Below, in pieces: positions 46,181 through 56,198 of a stretch of DNA of 64,000 nt (its first letter is position 1; every line of letters begins with the position of its first letter). A program made the position numbers and the translations under genes. The stretch lies in assembly GCA_021325145.1 (NCBI GenBank), contig JAJPHR010000023.1, positions 106,574 to 170,573 of the forward strand, read 5' to 3'. The notes beneath the pieces were generated by a model. It worked only from the letters and a program-made list of their open reading frames with translations, did no database searches and was not told where the DNA came from. This stretch comes from Verrucomicrobiota bacterium (GTDB lineage Bacteria; Verrucomicrobiota; Verrucomicrobiia; Limisphaerales; Pedosphaeraceae).

Positions 46181-48892
46181 CTATGGCTGCGAAACGCGAT
46201 AGAACTTCTGTTCTCCAGTAGTCGCTCCGGAATCGATAAACTGGACCGCCCCGGTGGGATTCGAGACCGTGCCCAGCGCGGACCAGTTGATGAGATTGCT
46301 GGAGGAATAAATGGTAAAACTCTTGCCGGTTTGGCCGCGAAGGTTGAACGCGAACTGGCCGTTGGTTACCGCACCGGCGCTGGTGAATTGGGGCGAACGG
46401 CACATGCCCGCGCTACCCGCGGCGTAAAGGGCTGCGATTTCCGAACTGCTCAGCGCGCGCGAAAAGAGCGCGATTTCATCCACGCTGCCCAGCAGGTAAT
46501 CGAGGAACTGGGTCGTCAGCAGCGTCGCGCCAATGTAAGCGCGCGGCAGGGAAATGCTGACGTTGGTGCTGTCTTGAAACACGCCATTGACGTAGAGCAT
46601 CGTCTGGTTGGTCAACCCCACAAAAACCAGATGAACCCAGGTCCCGGTGGGCGCGGTGTAGTTGAACGGGTAATCAGCGACACCAAAGTGGGTGAAGCCC
46701 ACCTTCCGGGGAGAAGGCACCGAGTTGGTGTACTGCTCAAGTTTCAACGCATAAGTAGCGTCACCCAACAGGACCGCCGAAGTCCCGAGCGCATTTTGCC
46801 GGTTGACCCAGAGCGAAGCCGTCCACGGCGGCGGAATGCTCGGCGCGCCCACGGTGAGAATGCTGGTCGCGCCGTCAAAGTGGAACGCCAGGCCGGACTC
46901 GCCGTTCGTATAGGCAAAAGCTCCCTGCGGCGTGCCGTTGTTCCCGCCGAAAATATCCACCGCGTTGCCATCCGCCGGCCACCAATTGGCCAACCCCGTC
47001 GGCGCAAGAATGGAGCCGGGCGCGTTGGTCAGCGGCGACAATACCGATAAATAGGCGAGCGAACTGGCTGTCGTTCCCGCGGAGTTGCTGAGCAAAACCG
47101 AGTAATTCCCAGCATCGGTCATTCGGACGCTCGGAATGGAGTAATTGGTTGCGGTTGCCCCTGGGATGCTCGCACTGTCAAAAAACCATTGGCTGGTAAA
47201 GCCGTTGCTCAGGACGCCGACACCGAAGTTGACCGGGCTGCCGTTTGTGACCGTCCGGCTCTGCGGTTGCGCGATGATGATTGGCGCGCTGCTGAAAATT
47301 CCGTTCCCGTACACCGTCAGGGCGGTCTCGGTCCCGACGTACACTTTGCCATTCGCCACCGTGGGCAGGGTCAATTTTACCGCGCCGCCTGGGACGTCGC
47401 GCGTTCCGGCCTGGGCACTGTTGTATAGTTCGGTCGAGAGGTTATAGGCGTCGTAGGCGTGCAGGACCGCCGGACCCTGGGTCTTGTAAGCGTCGGTGAG
47501 CAGAATCCACGCGACGGCATTGTTCGTGCCGTTGGCGGAAATCGAGGGAGACGCGCCAAAGATTCCGGAAACCAGGGTCGATTTCGTGATTGGGCTGGTG
47601 GTGAGCAAGCCGTTCGTAATCGCAAAGCATTTCAGGGAATCCTTGTAGGCCATGTAGTAGACGCGGTTGTTGAAATACGCCGGGCTGGAAAGGCACACGC
47701 CAATGGCGTTGGTGATGAATTGAACGATCTGGTTGTCATTGGTGGTGTTGTAGTGGCCCAGGTTGTCGCGATCCACCAAACAAACCTTGCCTTCCTTGCC
47801 CGCCGCGATTGCCAGATGAGGATGGTTCGTGCTGCCAACCGAATCGGGCAGCACCATGATGCCGCCGGAACCGAAGTCAGTGTCGTTCGTGGAGAGATGG
47901 AGCTGATTGAACGGTGTGTAGTAATCGGCCAGGGTCAGGTTCGTCGTGCCGGAAACGGAAAGCTTGAGCAGGCTGTCGCCATAATCGTTGTTGGTGGCGG
48001 CATCAAAGGTGCCATTCCCGGTGACGCAAAAAATATTGTTGCCCGGGTCAGCGGCCAATCCGCCGCCCGCCATCCAAATGCCGCATTTGACGCCGTTGGG
48101 ATTGGCGTTGAACACGCACACTTGCTGCAAGCTCGCGGCATCGTAACCCATGATCCAGCCGTGATAGGGAGAATTGTCGCCGTGCGAAGCCCAGCCGATA
48201 TACACCACCCCGTTGAGCAGTAACAGCGCGGAACGTTGGTTCTGCCGGAGCGCGCTAAAGGGCACATGGCCGCTGCCATCGTTGCCTTCACCGGTGCCGG
48301 GGACGGAGGCTTGAATGCCGACCGGGCTGTTCGGACGGTCGTTGCCAGTCCTGATGTCCAGGGCGTACAACCATTGAAAGAAATTGGTTATGCCGCCGGA
48401 GATTTGCCGGGTCTTGGCGACCAGATACATCGTTCCGGTAGCGACATCGATGACCGGTGTTCCGGTGATGCCGATCTCCGGCAGGATGTCGGTGGTGCCG
48501 ACATCATTCGTGCTCGGCGTGGTGATGCCAGCGCCGGGGTTGATGAAGCTTCGTTGCCAAAGCGCCACGGAGTTGCTCCCCGTATTGCTGTCGGCGTCGA
48601 AAGCATAGACGCTGTCGTGTTCGGTAACGACAAAGACCACGTTGTGAACGCCCTTGTTGGTTATGGCGACGTTCGCAACATAGAGAGGCTGCGCATAAAC
48701 GTAGCCGTCCACGGGGTAAGAGAAAAGCTTGCCGAAGCTGTTGGTGTTGACGTTACCGGGCGTCAGGGTGGTTTCGTTCGTGTTCGCCCCCATGCGCGCA
48801 CTGTCGTTGTGATACGTCCAGACGTTCACTTGGGCGAATGCCACAGCCAGATCGAGGCCAATAACGCAAAGGATGGCGAGGAAAACACGCAT
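46181..48892 (-). CDS. Exported propeller, Ig and LamG multidomain protein
   Basis: A 903-residue secreted protein with a signal peptide from the ATG at 48892 (MRVFLAILCVIGLDLAVAFA). The first 560 or so residues form a PQQ-like beta-propeller, with repeats such as VVYIGWASHGD, ANGTNNAVAWILL and GKVYVGTETALTV. An Ig-like domain follows (about 580-670, ending around TDAGNYSVLLSNSAGT), then a LamG/concanavalin-like domain (about 690-830, with WTASLWVNRQNA, YVNGVFQDSTNV and DEIALFSRALSSSEI). The C-terminus is the short module with SFTIYSSSNLINWSALG and YRVSQP that also ends the proteins at 7655 and 56199. It is probably surface-exposed or secreted; ligand unknown. Confidence 0.78.
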   Translation of the reverse strand: MRVFLAILCVIGLDLAVAFAQVNVWTYHNDSARMGANTNETTLTPGNVNTNSFGKLFSYPVDGYVYAQPLYVANVAITNKGVHNVVFVVTEHDSVYAFDADSNTGSNSVALWQRSFINPGAGITTPSTNDVGTTDILPEIGITGTPVIDVATGTMYLVAKTRQISGGITNFFQWLYALDIRTGNDRPNSPVGIQASVPGTGEGNDGSGHVPFSALRQNQRSALLLLNGVVYIGWASHGDNSPYHGWIMGYDAASLQQVCVFNANPNGVKCGIWMAGGGLAADPGNNIFCVTGNGTFDAATNNDYGDSLLKLSVSGTTNLTLADYYTPFNQLHLSTNDTDFGSGGIMVLPDSVGSTNHPHLAIAAGKEGKVCLVDRDNLGHYNTTNDNQIVQFITNAIGVCLSSPAYFNNRVYYMAYKDSLKCFAITNGLLTTSPITKSTLVSGIFGASPSISANGTNNAVAWILLTDAYKTQGPAVLHAYDAYNLSTELYNSAQAGTRDVPGGAVKLTLPTVANGKVYVGTETALTVYGNGIFSSAPIIIAQPQSRTVTNGSPVNFGVGVLSNGFTSQWFFDSASIPGATATNYSIPSVRMTDAGNYSVLLSNSAGTTASSLAYLSVLSPLTNAPGSILAPTGLANWWPADGNAVDIFGGNNGTPQGAFAYTNGESGLAFHFDGATSILTVGAPSIPPPWTASLWVNRQNALGTSAVLLGDATYALKLEQYTNSVPSPRKVGFTHFGVADYPFNYTAPTGTWVHLVFVGLTNQTMLYVNGVFQDSTNVSISLPRAYIGATLLTTQFLDYLLGSVDEIALFSRALSSSEIAALYAAGSAGMCRSPQFTSAGAVTNGQFAFNLRGQTGKSFTIYSSSNLINWSALGTVSNPTGAVQFIDSGATTGEQKFYRVSQP

Positions 48893-49089
48893 AAGGGGCC
48901 GGCTGTCTGTTAACTGCGAGGAACGCAATGATTTAATTTACTTCTGAGTGCAGGAACGATTTCGATAGTTTTAAATCATATACTGGAACAGCGGGCTTTT
49001 AGCAACGCCCAAGGCATTACATCAAAATGCAGGTTGACCCGATTCCGCCCGATTGATACCCTTCGCGCCCCCGTGAATTCCGGGGAAAT

Positions 49090-49572
49090 ATGCGACACAC
49101 AATCTCGGTGCTGGTGGAAAACAAGTTCGGCGTGCTGACGCGTGTGGCGAGCCTGTTCAGCGGGCGCGGTTACAACATCGACACGCTCAACGTCGGTCCG
49201 ACTGACGATCCGAAGACCTCGCGCATGACGATCGTGACCCGGGGCGACGACGCCACCCTGGAACAAATCGTCAAGCAACTCGAGAAACTCGTAAACGTCA
49301 TCGAGGTCCAGGACTTTCGCGCGGACGAGTACATTGACCGCGAACTGGTGATGATCAAAGTTTCCGTCGATTCGAAGGCCCGCGCCGAGGTCATGCAGAT
49401 CACGGACATTTTCCGGGCCAAAATCGTGGACGTGCAACCGAAGAGCCTGACCATCGAAGTGACCGGCAACGAAAGCAAGATCGAGAAGTTCATCGTGCTG
49501 ATGAAAACGTTCGGCATTCTGGATCTGACGCGGACCGGCAAGGTGGCGTTGCCAAGAAAATCAAAAGATTAA
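49090..49572 (+). CDS. ilvH: Acetolactate synthase small (regulatory) subunit
   Basis: The 160-residue regulatory subunit of acetohydroxyacid synthase. The N-terminal ACT domain (about 1-75; [28 protein letters not shown]) is the valine-binding, feedback-inhibition module. The C-terminal half ([26 protein letters not shown]) is typical of IlvH. The catalytic subunit gene ilvB is not in the window. ilvC follows 38 bp downstream on the same strand. Confidence 0.95.
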   Translation: MRHTISVLVENKFGVLTRVASLFSGRGYNIDTLNVGPTDDPKTSRMTIVTRGDDATLEQIVKQLEKLVNVIEVQDFRADEYIDRELVMIKVSVDSKARAEVMQITDIFRAKIVDVQPKSLTIEVTGNESKIEKFIVLMKTFGILDLTRTGKVALPRKSKD

Positions 49573-49609
49573 GTTCAAGATTAGGATCAAGAAAACTCAA
49601 ACTACTATC

Positions 49610-50635
49610 ATGCCTGCAAAAGTTTATACCGACAAAGACGCCGATCTGGCCGTGCTCAAGGACAAAACTCTCGCCGTGCTGGGCTTCGGCTCGCAGGGCC
49701 ACGCCCATGCGCTCAACCTCAAGGAGAGTGGACTCAACGTCATCATCGGATTGTATGAGGGCAGCAAATCCATTGCGGTGGCGCGGGAGCGCGGCTTTGA
49801 AGTCGTCCCCACCGCCGAAGCCGTCCGGCGCGCGGATGTGATTTTCGTCGCGTTGCCGGACACCAAGCAGCCGGGCGCTTACGCGAAGGACATCGCGCCC
49901 AATTTGAGCAAAGGCAAAACACTGTTGTTCTCGCACGGGTTCGCGATCCATTTCAAAACCGTGGTTCCGCCCAAGGACGTGGATGTGATCCTCGTCGCGC
50001 CGAAAGGGCCGGGGCACATTGTGCGCCGGCAGTTTACCGAGGGCAAAGGCGTGCCCGCCTTGGTTGCTGTTTACCAAAATCCAAGCAAGCAGGCGAAGAA
50101 GGTTGCCTTGGCTTGGGCCAAGGGAATCGGCGGCACCCGCGCGGGCGTCATTGAAACGACCTTCAAGGAAGAAACCGAAACCGATTTGTTCGGCGAGCAG
50201 ACCGTCCTGTGCGGGGGAGCGAGCGCGCTGGTGCAAGCTGGCTACGAGGTGCTCGTCGAAGCTGGTTACCAACCGGAGATGGCCTACTTCGAATGTTTGC
50301 ACGAATTGAAACTGATCGTGGACTTGATGAACGAAGCGGGCATCAGCGGCATGCGCTTCTCGATTTCGGAAACCGCCAAGTGGGGTGATGTGAGCGTCGG
50401 CCCGAAAATCATCGACGCGAGCGTGAAAAAACGGATGAAGGAAGCTCTCAAAAACATCCAGAACGGCACGTTCGCGAAGGGTTGGGTCGCCGAGTACAAA
50501 GGCGGCTACAAAAAATACAACGCTTTGTTGAAAAAGGGCGAGCAGCATGACATCGAGAAAGTTGGCGCGCGGCTGCGCGGCTTGATGCCCTGGATGAAAA
50601 AACGCTCGGTCAAGGGCGTGCAGGCGGCCTACTGA
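49610..50635 (+). CDS. ilvC: Ketol-acid reductoisomerase, class I
   Basis: The second enzyme of isoleucine-valine synthesis, converting acetohydroxyacids to dihydroxyacids, 341 residues. The N-terminal Rossmann fold carries [17 protein letters not shown], and the cofactor loop reads GLYEGSKS. The helical C-terminal domain holds the Mg-binding acidic residues in [14 protein letters not shown] and [14 protein letters not shown]. Class I is indicated by its length. The Ser in the cofactor loop is usually linked with NADPH, but this was not tested. It is likely co-transcribed with ilvH. Confidence 0.97.
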   Translation: MPAKVYTDKDADLAVLKDKTLAVLGFGSQGHAHALNLKESGLNVIIGLYEGSKSIAVARERGFEVVPTAEAVRRADVIFVALPDTKQPGAYAKDIAPNLSKGKTLLFSHGFAIHFKTVVPPKDVDVILVAPKGPGHIVRRQFTEGKGVPALVAVYQNPSKQAKKVALAWAKGIGGTRAGVIETTFKEETETDLFGEQTVLCGGASALVQAGYEVLVEAGYQPEMAYFECLHELKLIVDLMNEAGISGMRFSISETAKWGDVSVGPKIIDASVKKRMKEALKNIQNGTFAKGWVAEYKGGYKKYNALLKKGEQHDIEKVGARLRGLMPWMKKRSVKGVQAAY

Positions 50636-50690
50636 TTTGACAAGCATTCGGTTGAGCGACCAGGCCGCTGCCTTCGAAGATTGGAAAGGA

Positions 50691-50760
50691 CGGCGGCCAG
50701 TTTTCTGCCCACCGCCCCCATGTGCTTGTGATGCGGCGCGCACGGAGTGACGCTACCTAC
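50691..50760. repeat. Dispersed repeat, AGGTAGGGCGCG family, reversed
   Basis: Read on the minus strand the element starts GTAGGTAGCGTCACTCCGTG and continues with GCGCCG, then GGGCAGAAAACTGGCC. It is the counterpart of the copy at 40616-40687 in both halves. It lies downstream of ilvC. Confidence 0.55.
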
Positions 50761-50815
50761 TTGGCGTAAGACAAAAGCTTCACCTACTTGGCGCGTTCCT
50801 TGCTCATAGCGGGGT

Positions 50816-51361
50816 ATGGAACGCGCGGGAAAAAAGCTGGTTTGGTTGCTCGCCTCAGCCTCTTTGATTGGGGCCGCTCAGGCGGACGGAACTCGTCCCG
50901 GCAAAGCTGCTTACGATAAGATCTCCGACCGGAATGTCTTTGGACTGGTTTCCAACCCGGTTTATGACACAGGTAACGATTCTGCCCCGCCCGCTTCTGC
51001 CCAGGTTAAACTCACCGGACTCACCACAGTTCTAGGCAGTAAACGGGCGTTCTTTATCGTCCAACAACCCGGCGCAGCCAAGGGGAAGGATGAGTCGTAT
51101 ATGCTGACTGTGGGCCAGCGCCAGGGCGATTATCAGCTTTTGGATATCGATGAGAAGGCAGGCACTGCCAGATTGCGGACTGGCACCAGGGTTTTGGTGC
51201 TCAATCTGCCCAGCCCAAAGTTACCCACCGCGCCCGCAGAGTCGCCGGCTTCCCAAACTCCCGGTTCGGTGGCGCTTCCGACCCGGCAAATTAGCCGTAC
51301 CGCGCCACCAATGCCTCCGATGCCAATGGCGCCGGATCCGGGCATGGCTGCCGCCAACTAA
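50816..51361 (+). CDS. Exported protein with a possible GspC-like domain
   Basis: A 181-residue protein with a signal peptide (MERAGKKLVWLLASASLIGAAQA). The mature part has a compact beta-rich domain with KISDRNVFGLVSNPVY, VKLTGLTTVLGSKRAFFIVQ and MLTVGQRQGDYQLLDIDEKAGTARL (read in pieces), followed by a Pro-rich tail (about 140-181). The DRNVFGL beginning and the strand pattern recall the HR domain of type II secretion GspC/PulC, but no other secretion gene is nearby. The annotation is a weak resemblance. Confidence 0.45.
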   Translation: MERAGKKLVWLLASASLIGAAQADGTRPGKAAYDKISDRNVFGLVSNPVYDTGNDSAPPASAQVKLTGLTTVLGSKRAFFIVQQPGAAKGKDESYMLTVGQRQGDYQLLDIDEKAGTARLRTGTRVLVLNLPSPKLPTAPAESPASQTPGSVALPTRQISRTAPPMPPMPMAPDPGMAAAN

Positions 51362-51450
51362 AGCCAAAGGTAATCCTGCCCTGAACGGTTTCCGTTGTCC
51401 GGGAACTGTCTTCTTTTGGGGCACCTGCTACCCCTAAATCTCAAGACGCT

Positions 51451-52815
51451 TTAGATTTCTGCCAACCGCGTGTCAGCATCTCCGAAGTGATCGAGCCGCA
51501 CGTCCATGCGATCCATGAGGCTCAGGTACAGGCTGCACAACTTGCGGTCGTCGTCGCTCCGATCATTATAGTCGAGAACGCGGCCGGTCTTGAACGCGCC
51601 GCCCAAGCCGCCCGCCGTAACGACAGGCACTTTCTTGTTATCGTGCCTCGTGCCGGACCACATGTTGGACATGAACATCAGGCAGGTATTATCCAGCACG
51701 GTGCCTTCGCCCTCGGGCATCTCATCCAACCGTTTGGCCAGATATGCAAGCTGGCTTAAGTGAAAACGAGTGATGCGTTCGTAACCATCCGAAGTGTCAT
51801 TATGGGAAGCACCGTGATGTGCTTCGCGCACATCCAGGAATGGATAATAAAGCGACGAGAGATCACGCGCCAGGATCAGCGAAGCCACGCGCGTTTTATC
51901 AGTCTGAAAGCCGAGCGCAATAATATCGCACATCAACCGCGCGTGCTCGCGCAAATCCTCGGGCAAACCGTTGTCCGGCCGCTTCATGGTGAACACCGGC
52001 TGGCCCTTGTCACGGGCGCGATTTTCGGCCTTGTCCTTGTCGGCGCGCATCCGCTCAATGCTCTTTTCGACATCGCGAACGCTGGACAAATACTCGTCCA
52101 GTTTCAGTTTGTCGCTGGAACTGATTTGACGGCTTAGCTTTTCGGCCCGCTCCTTGACGCGATCCAAAACGCTCAAATTGCGAAGGCTGCCGCGATTCTC
52201 GAACAGGCTGTCGAACGCCAGCGATGGATACATTTCGTTGGGCACCGGGGAATCCGCGCTCTGCCAGGAAATGTGCGAACTATAGGCATTTGAAAAATTC
52301 GACTCGTGATACCCGGTCATTGGCTGCTCGCACGCGAGTACCATGCTGGGCTGCAAGGTGTCCTGGCCGATATGATTGGCCAGCACCTGGTCCATGCTGA
52401 TTCCGCCGTGGATGATGGCACCTTTTTGGATGGGCACACCTGAAAGCAAATTGCCCGTCATCGCCGGATGAATCCCCTGCCCGGTGGCGCGTTTGTTGAA
52501 CAGGCCGTTGATGACGTTGATTTTTCCTTTTATGGGCTCCAGCGGCTCCAGCGATTTTCCCAACTGCATGTCAGCGCCGGCGCCCTTGGCCCACCAATGG
52601 TCCGGGTTGACACCGTTCCCCATGAACATGACGCCGAAGCGTTTCGGAAACGCCGCCCGTATTCCCGCTTGGGAAGTGCTTTCTGCCGCGGACGACGTGC
52701 CGAAACCGGACAGTGATTCAAGCCACGGCAACGCCATCGTGACACCCACGCCCCGGAGAAACGTTCGCCGCGAAAGAAGAAGGCTGCCTTTACGACGCGA
52801 ATTTTTGTCCATCAT
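51451..52815 (-). CDS. DUF1552 protein with Tat signal
   Basis: A 454-residue exported protein of the DUF1552 family, which in Planctomycetes and Verrucomicrobia is nearly always encoded next to a DUF1592-type cytochrome protein, as here. The leader contains SRRTFLRGVGVTMALPW, a twin-arginine signal. Later segments such as FGVMFMGNGVNPDHWW, GKINVINGLFNKRA and DNTCLMFMSNMWSGTRHDN are typical of the family. The start at 52815 is preferred because GGAAAGG lies just upstream; a GTG at 52821 overlaps the preceding stop. The biochemical function is unknown. Confidence 0.85.
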   Translation of the reverse strand: MMDKNSRRKGSLLLSRRTFLRGVGVTMALPWLESLSGFGTSSAAESTSQAGIRAAFPKRFGVMFMGNGVNPDHWWAKGAGADMQLGKSLEPLEPIKGKINVINGLFNKRATGQGIHPAMTGNLLSGVPIQKGAIIHGGISMDQVLANHIGQDTLQPSMVLACEQPMTGYHESNFSNAYSSHISWQSADSPVPNEMYPSLAFDSLFENRGSLRNLSVLDRVKERAEKLSRQISSSDKLKLDEYLSSVRDVEKSIERMRADKDKAENRARDKGQPVFTMKRPDNGLPEDLREHARLMCDIIALGFQTDKTRVASLILARDLSSLYYPFLDVREAHHGASHNDTSDGYERITRFHLSQLAYLAKRLDEMPEGEGTVLDNTCLMFMSNMWSGTRHDNKKVPVVTAGGLGGAFKTGRVLDYNDRSDDDRKLCSLYLSLMDRMDVRLDHFGDADTRLAEI

Positions 52816-52817
52816 GT

Positions 52818-55817
52818 TCACCTTTCCGCAAGGTCGTCGCGGCCCCGCTTCGTTAGAAATTGGGGGCTCGTGACGATGCTGTCAATTAGATTATCAAACC
52901 GATAGCCGTCGCGGGCCAGCCTGCCGTGCATCTCATGAATCAGCGTGTCATCAGAAAGCATCAGGCTTCGGCCCAGCGAATAGGCCAGCAGTTTGCCGCT
53001 AAGGTTATCGATAAAATCATTTTGGCGGACCCCGCAAATGTATTGCCGCAAACCTTCCAACCCGGTGCCTTCGCTGCCGTCCGGAAATGTTGCATGCGCA
53101 TCGACAGGCCGCCCCGCGAGGTCTTTTTCCCGGCGGTCTCCCACCGGCCCAAAGCCTTCAAAAACCAGCCCCAACGAATCGAATCGCGCATGGCAGGCGG
53201 CGCAATTTGGGTCGGCGCGATGGCGGGCCAGCATGTCGCGCAAGGGCAAGTCGAGCTTGGCTTCATCGCGCGGCAACTCGGGAACAACCGGCGGCGGCGG
53301 CGGAATGCGCTCGCCCAGGACGTTCTTCACCACCCAATTGCCGCGCTTCACCGGGCTCGTCCGCAATCCTGGAGCGTTCTTGGTCAAAAACACAGCCATC
53401 GGCAAAAGGCCGCCGCGACCGTATTGGCTGGCGTTTTCGATCCGCACCCATTCGTTCGATGCCTTGGTCGTCGAGGGCATTCCATAATGTCTCGCCAGAA
53501 CAGGATTTACCAATGTGTCATTGGCGTACAGAAAATCGAGGACCGAGCGATTATTTTGGAACACATTCAGCATAAAGCGAATCGGTTCCTCGAACATCGC
53601 CTGGCGCAATTCGCTCGTGAAAACGGGGAACCGGTCCAGATCGACCGTGCCAATCTCCTCGAAATGGCGGAAATCGAGCCAGTTGCCGCCGAACTCGATG
53701 GCGAGCGCCCGCGCGCGAGGGTCTTTCAACATGCGTCGGGCCTGGGCCACGATGATCTTCGGTTTGTGCAAATCGCCCGCCGCGGCATGAGCGAACAACT
53801 CTTCATCGGGCATGCTCGACCACAAGAAATAACTCAGTCGGCTGGCCAGGTCGTAATCCGATAATGGATGAACGCCCCGGTTGGCTTCAGCGAGATCAAT
53901 TCGATAACAAAAGTCGGGAGACATCAACACGCCTACGATCGACTCACGCATGGCCGTTTCATGATCCAGCCCATCTTTCTGGCGCATGGATCGGTAATAA
54001 CCCGTCAAATCGTTCTTCTCTGCCTGGGAAAGCGGGCGCCGGTAGGCACGGGCGGCGAATTGCAGCAGGCTCTCCAGGTGGCTTGGTTCGGCGTTGCTCC
54101 GAGCTCTCTCGACCCAGCGAATGCCATCGTTGACCCACTTGAAATAATCTTTGACGGCTTTGATCGCTTCTTCAGAGCCGCCTTGCGCCTGCATCACAAA
54201 CCTGTCCCGGAGTTCATTAATCCGGGCTTCTGATGTGATTTCCTTGTCCTCCGGCCGCGCCACGCCCTCGGGCGTCTCCTCATCGGGCTGTCCGCGCGCG
54301 CCTCGACGGCCACTGAGGTAAAACTGAATATAAGTGCGAATGTTGGCGGAAGCGACGAAATCCAATTCGTGCCACATCTCATCCAATTGCTTTTGCTGTT
54401 CATCGTTCAGCAGCAACTCATACAAGGGCTGATCGTCGCGAAAGTAGCCCATCAGGTTGTGGAAGCCTGCGCTCAAGTATCGGCCGCGGTCCTTGGTGGT
54501 ATCGAAATAATTCCTCCCCCGCTCCTCTTTGTAAAACATGTCCGGGAACACACTGCAAAACCTGCCGAAAGCCGCTTCGTATCGGGCGCGCTGCCCGGCG
54601 GGCACCGCCAAATCCGGATCACCGGGAATATTTTTAATCAACTGCGTGCGCCCTGGGCCAAAAGGGTTGGCTGTGTCCGGTTCGGATGCCTCTTCCGGCG
54701 CGGGCTTCGTTTCACCTTCGACTTGCAACTGCGCTGGATCAAACGTCCGGCGATGGGTCGCGTACTGGACGTTCTTCCAAATCAGCAGCGGCTGGCTGGC
54801 AGCGCCGATTTTACCGGCAGTTATATTCAGGAATCGCGGCTCGACTTTCTTGCGCAACTGAAGCACGTAGGCTCGCATTTGCTCGCAGCCCGGTCGCGCG
54901 GCTTCGGGCTGATTTTCTCCCGGCGCCGGCAAGTCCCGCCACATCTTCTGCAGCTTGACCAGTGGGCCGACCTTTTCTTTTGATCCCTCCAGCGTTGTCC
55001 AGATCGTCGCCAGATACTTCGGGCTGACTTTGCTTTCGGCGGCTAAATCAGCCAGCGTGGCCGCCCGTTTGCCCAGCTCCGCCCGGTGCTTAAAACGCCA
55101 GGCCGCCTGAAAGTAATCGGCATAATCCGTGTTCTGCTGGTGATAGAAATCAATGATTTGCTGGACGCAGAATTTGTCGCGATCCGTTTCCACCAGCATT
55201 GGATAGGGCGCGAATGCAAAACCGCCGGGCTTCAAAAACATGTGATTGGCCACTTCGCGTGCCGCTTGCAGGTATTTGTTCAGCAAGGCCGGGGACATGA
55301 CCAGCGACTCGCCCGAGTTATCAAAGCCCGCGATATTGGATGGATCGGTCGGGAACTCACGCGTTGGCTTGATATCGACGCCGGTCAGGTCTCGGATGGT
55401 GTCATCATATTCCGCGTTGCTCAGCCGCCGCGCGAGCACAATGCCGGGATCGCCGGCATGGCGTTTCGCTTCCTCCGCGATAGCGCCCTCAATCAACTCG
55501 ATGATTTGCCTTCGTTGATCGGCCGTTGGATGCAGCTTGGCCTTCTCGGGCGGCATCTCCCCTGCTTTGAGCTTCTCGACCACGATATTCCAGCGGCGGA
55601 AATCTTTTGTGACGGAGGCGAGAGTGGCGTAGGTGCTCAAGTCCAAGTCGCCTTTGACCTTATCGCCGCTATGGCAGGAGAAGCAGTAATTTTCGATGAA
55701 GGGGTGGATCGTTTCGCGAAAACTTTGCTCAAGCGAAGAGTCGTTGGAGGTGGCCGCGTTCGCCTCAAATGCGCAAGATCCCAACATAAGCAACGAAACG
55801 CATAGGTGGCTTCGCAT
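52818..55817 (-). CDS. Cytochrome-type DUF1587/1592/1588/1585 protein
   Basis: A 999-residue exported protein with a signal peptide from the ATG at 55817. A PSCyt1-type heme motif CFSCH lies near residue 45 and a second CxxCH (CAACH) about 140 residues before the C-terminus. In between lie the domain order usual in Verrucomicrobia and Planctomycetes: DUF1587, then DUF1592, DUF1588 and DUF1585. Segments include RRLSNAEYDDTIRDLTG, SRLSYFLWSSMPDEEL, LVNPVLARHYGMPS and SGKLLAYSLGRSL. Two c-type hemes suggest electron transfer, but substrate and role are unknown. It is followed, almost overlapping, by the DUF1552 gene. Confidence 0.88.
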   Translation of the reverse strand: MRSHLCVSLLMLGSCAFEANAATSNDSSLEQSFRETIHPFIENYCFSCHSGDKVKGDLDLSTYATLASVTKDFRRWNIVVEKLKAGEMPPEKAKLHPTADQRRQIIELIEGAIAEEAKRHAGDPGIVLARRLSNAEYDDTIRDLTGVDIKPTREFPTDPSNIAGFDNSGESLVMSPALLNKYLQAAREVANHMFLKPGGFAFAPYPMLVETDRDKFCVQQIIDFYHQQNTDYADYFQAAWRFKHRAELGKRAATLADLAAESKVSPKYLATIWTTLEGSKEKVGPLVKLQKMWRDLPAPGENQPEAARPGCEQMRAYVLQLRKKVEPRFLNITAGKIGAASQPLLIWKNVQYATHRRTFDPAQLQVEGETKPAPEEASEPDTANPFGPGRTQLIKNIPGDPDLAVPAGQRARYEAAFGRFCSVFPDMFYKEERGRNYFDTTKDRGRYLSAGFHNLMGYFRDDQPLYELLLNDEQQKQLDEMWHELDFVASANIRTYIQFYLSGRRGARGQPDEETPEGVARPEDKEITSEARINELRDRFVMQAQGGSEEAIKAVKDYFKWVNDGIRWVERARSNAEPSHLESLLQFAARAYRRPLSQAEKNDLTGYYRSMRQKDGLDHETAMRESIVGVLMSPDFCYRIDLAEANRGVHPLSDYDLASRLSYFLWSSMPDEELFAHAAAGDLHKPKIIVAQARRMLKDPRARALAIEFGGNWLDFRHFEEIGTVDLDRFPVFTSELRQAMFEEPIRFMLNVFQNNRSVLDFLYANDTLVNPVLARHYGMPSTTKASNEWVRIENASQYGRGGLLPMAVFLTKNAPGLRTSPVKRGNWVVKNVLGERIPPPPPVVPELPRDEAKLDLPLRDMLARHRADPNCAACHARFDSLGLVFEGFGPVGDRREKDLAGRPVDAHATFPDGSEGTGLEGLRQYICGVRQNDFIDNLSGKLLAYSLGRSLMLSDDTLIHEMHGRLARDGYRFDNLIDSIVTSPQFLTKRGRDDLAER

Positions 55818-56048
55818 CGGCGAAAAAACATTCCAAAAGCAAATGCTACAGAAAGCCAGGCAAGCGCGTGTGGTGCGCTGAAGTGAAGTTGATTCTGCTG
55901 CTACCATTTTTCAGGCCCTAAGGATCACTTTCTTCATAATTTTCGTGGGGCGCCGTGCCGGGAATATAAACGTACGGACCACGGTGGAGCAAGTTCGCTG
56001 TTGTACTGCCGAAGTCATTGGAGCGGAGCGCGAGCGTTCCTGCCCGAC

Positions 56049-56071
56049 TTGGTAGAGCGTCTCGTTCGCAA
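56049..56071 (+). pseudogene. tRNA-Ala fragment, anticodon-arm region
   Basis: These 23 bases are identical to positions 16-38 of the intact tRNA-Ala gene at 60870-60945, covering part of the D arm and the anticodon stem-loop. Nothing tRNA-like flanks it. It is too short to be functional and looks like an attachment-site remnant left by integration. Confidence 0.7.
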
Positions 56072-56198
56072 GTAAATCCGGGCACTTGGACCTATTCTCC
56101 CTCCATTTGGACTCACGCGGCCAACGATTGTCGAATTGTCGGCGTCGTGAGAACTGACGACTATCATTCCAAGCGCATCGAGCTATTGTGAAGGCAAC